Assembly: GCA_903772945.1 (NCBI GenBank)
Contig: CAICTM010000405.1
Coordinates: 1-64,000 of the forward strand
Length of the DNA: 64,000 bases
Direction of reading: 5' to 3'
From: Seminavis robusta
Lineage: Eukaryota > Bacillariophyta > Bacillariophyceae > Naviculales > Naviculaceae
In this document: positions 61,870 through 64,000 of the stretch, piece after piece
Numbering within the stretch: position 1 is the stretch's first letter
How the letters are laid out: the number at the start of each line of letters is the position of its first letter
The notes under the pieces: generated by a model
Database searches by the model: none
What the model was told of the DNA's origin: nothing
The model's input: the letters and a program-made list of their open reading frames with translations, nothing else
Made by a program: the position numbers and the translations under genes

Positions 61870-64000
61870 CCTCATATTTAAATAAATAAATAAATAAATA
61901 ACTATAAAGGGGATTACGTGAAAGGGACGGTACTAGGTAACGTCCGCTTGTAAAAAGTAGGGGAAGGGATCAAGGGGTTCTGGGCGTGAAGTAGGCATAT
62001 ATGGACCGGCAAGAACTGAGGACGGGGATGAGCCGGAGGAATAGAGGGATCGAGCTTGGCGTGTAATAGCGCGTTGAAAGTGTTGTGCTAAGTGGGTAGA
62101 TAGATTGAGGGCAAGGGATTGGTGTGCCCAGCGTGAAGGTGTGTAGGGTTGGGTGTCAATGGAGTAGTTGGTGGGGGTGACAAAGTGGGTATCAGCAGTG
62201 GGGAGAATGGCGGTTGGGGCTGAAAGGAGTTGGCTGTAAGAGCGTTGGGAGTGGGTGGGGAGTTTGGCAGACCACGGGGGTGCTGGGAGGGGGAATGGTT
62301 GGCGAGCGGAGCCGTAGAGGAGGGCATGGGCGAAGGGTCCCAGTCCAAGAAATGGGTCCACTGTGAAGGGGAGCAGGATGATGCCTGCATTTTGGAGAGC
62401 AGTAAAGTATTCAGCGGGGACAGTGCGAGATTTTGTTGTAAGCTTACTTCGAATCGACTTGAGATGGGCCTGGGAAAGGGTTTTGGGTTGGTGGGCAGAC
62501 CGGGCACAAGAGGATTCAGGAGGGCTGGTAACAGTAATGTCGATAGCGAGGAAAGAGGATGGAGTGGTAGGGGGAGGTCGAAGGCAGGAGGAGTTGAGGG
62601 AGATGCCAATATCGGCAGGGCGTTGGTTGGGGTAGCCCTGGTTGTCGAGGAGGGCTTGGGTTTCGCAGGTGACTCCGTCCTTGGATGGAGTGATGCCAGC
62701 AAGGGGGGCAAGGTGAGTGAGGACATGGTACACAGTGTCACGAATGCCATCACTTAGCCGTTTCTTGCTGTAGTGGGTGCATTGGAGGAAGTGGTCACCA
62801 TAGGGGTCTAAAAGAACTCGTTTGCAATGGTGGCAAGGTTGGTTGGAGATGGCTGGGGGGAGGATGGCTAGTCGGAGTTTCCGTTGGTAGAGGAGCTGGA
62901 AGATGTCATTGGAAAGCCTGTTGTGAGGGAACCGGCGGTTGTAGGACCGGAGGGGGATGGCAGTGTAGTGGGAGAGGATGGAGGGGAAGATGGCAGTGGT
63001 GGAGGCAGGAGCAGTAGAGAGGAATGGGTCGAGGTGCAGGCGGGTGGTTTTGGTGTAGATGGCAGAGGCAAGGCCTTGGAGGTTGCCATCAGTGACAAAT
63101 GTACTGGGGGAGAGGGGAGGATCAGAGTGGTGGGACGGGAGGGAATGGTAGTGGGGTAGGAAGTGGGGCAGGAGGGTGGTGAAGAGTTGGAAGAGGGGGA
63201 CAGTTGTAGATGGACGCTGCCAGGATGCAAGGGTGCGGGCCATGGTGGTGGGGAGGGAGGCAATGTGGTTGGGACCGACATTGATGCCGCATATCGGAGG
63301 TTCCGGGTGGTGGAGACAAGGAATGCTGTGATGGAGGAGACAGAGTGGTTGCGTGTGCCCAAGCCGCCGGCAGATACAGGGAGATGCAGGAGGTGTTGGG
63401 AAACAGGGGAGAGGGAGGTGGCCGCGCCAAGTTGGGAGAGGAAGGAGTGGGATGCAGTGGAGATGGTGGACTGAAATGGGGAGTGCCAGTCGAAGAGGGT
63501 GGATGAGGTGATGGTGGTGGGGTCTAAATGATAGTAGACATCGGCTGCAAGGAGGTGTTGAATGGAAGGTAGGGCACAAGAGTGGAAGAGAAGGCACTTG
63601 GTGTGCAGGTCGGTAGTGCTGGTCCACAGCTTGGAGAGGTTGGTGGTGTATTTGGTAGCAGCTTGGGTGAGGTAGTGGTCAGCGAATGCTTTGGAGCCAA
63701 TTGGTTGACCCAGGAATCGGACACCGGCGGTGATTTCGGGGTTGACAAGGGAGCCTGCTTGGTTCTGGATGAAGAGGACAGCAGCTCGGACATGGGGGTC
63801 TTTGGAAGGGGTGCCGGAAGTGTTGGTGAGTAGTTTGGTCTTGGAGTAATTCAACTGTAGGCCGAGTTCTTTACCTTCGGTCTGGAAAGTGGTAAGGAAG
63901 GGGACGATGTCTGGGGGGAGGATGAAGGTGTTGGTGTCATCAATGTAGGAGGAGACAGTGGCGTGGGAGCCGATGCCATCATCGCCTGTGTCGCCTTGGG
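61870..64000 (-). mobile_element. LINE-like non-LTR retrotransposon, 3' part
   Basis: A minus-strand element enters from the right edge. It has the palm of a reverse transcriptase, a long C-terminal region with a Cys/His motif, and, beyond the stop, a run of TTTA units on the minus strand (AAAT units at 61878-61903 on the plus strand). A short microsatellite tail at the 3' end is typical of non-LTR elements. No long terminal repeat is visible. The 5' part lies outside the window. Coding DNA is strikingly C/T-rich on its sense strand, unlike the host genes. Confidence 0.8.
61933..64000 (-). pseudogene. Reverse transcriptase C-terminal part, frameshifted
   Basis: On the minus strand the frame enters from the edge with SYIDDTNTFILPPDIV, the catalytic YxDD motif of reverse transcriptases (about 63920-63960). 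It continues through NYSKTKLLT, GVRFLGQPIGS and LLLPVSAGGLG-like thumb text (LHLPVSAGGLGTRN). Near 63285 the continuing sequence moves to another frame, which runs to a stop at 61933. That part has CHHCKRVLLDPYGDHFLQC, a Cys/His motif found downstream of the polymerase in such elements, and AIDITVTSPP. The frameshift means this copy cannot make the full protein. Reverse transcriptase primes on nicked target DNA in this class. Confidence 0.8.

Noticed and set aside
1-64000. CRISPR arrays, bacterial operons, ribosome binding sites and prophage
   Set aside because: Genes have spliceosomal introns and eukaryotic families, and the repeats do not have regular unique spacers.

Overview
This is nuclear DNA of a eukaryote. 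The best guess is a raphid pennate diatom close to Seminavis robusta. The sequence supports this through protein-coding genes with short GT-AG introns (about 40 to 125 nt), an ER-retention receptor, a Patched/NPC-type transporter, Golgi-type membrane enzymes, and decayed copia-type and LINE-type retroelements. The species guess rests on recalled family resemblance of the leucine-rich-repeat (LRR) membrane proteins and is inference.

Layout. 1-7000: two decayed genes, an ankyrin/F-box relic and a large SAP-domain superfamily 1 helicase with several frame breaks. 7.8-8.1 kb: a copia-like gag scrap. 10.3-13.1 kb: LRR protein 1 (+). 14.0-15.1 kb: KDEL receptor (+). 15.3-18.4 kb: a membrane-anchored methyltransferase (-). 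18.8-22.9 kb: a Patched/Dispatched-like sterol-sensing transporter (-). 23.6-31.2 kb: LRR proteins 2 and 3 (-), separated by repeats. 32.4-35.2 kb: an acyltransferase-like gene and an unknown gene in divergent orientation. 35.5 and 39.3 kb: two small paralogues with an RVxF motif. 42.1-44.6 kb: LRR protein 4 (-). 45.5-47.2 kb: a glycosyltransferase-like gene (-). 49.0-51.9 kb: LRR protein 5 (+). 52.0-52.8 kb: a secreted fasciclin protein (-). 54.5-57.6 kb: a clostripain-like peptidase pseudogene (+). 58.7-59.5 kb: a U-box protein (+). 60.2-61.3 kb: a multi-pass membrane protein (+). 61.9 kb to the end: the 3' part of a LINE-like element (-).

The most distinctive content is the set of five LRR membrane proteins in 41 kb. 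They share a cytosolic disordered N-terminus with recurring short motifs, one membrane span, an LRR ectodomain and a Cys-rich C-terminal cap. None has a kinase. Their parts are mixed between copies as if by recombination, and dispersed repeats lie close to them. Several genes look secretory or surface related (KDEL receptor, glycosyltransferase, fasciclin, methyltransferase), but nothing in the sequence ties them into one pathway. Gene models were built by hand from frames and splice sites; transcripts would be needed to confirm them.
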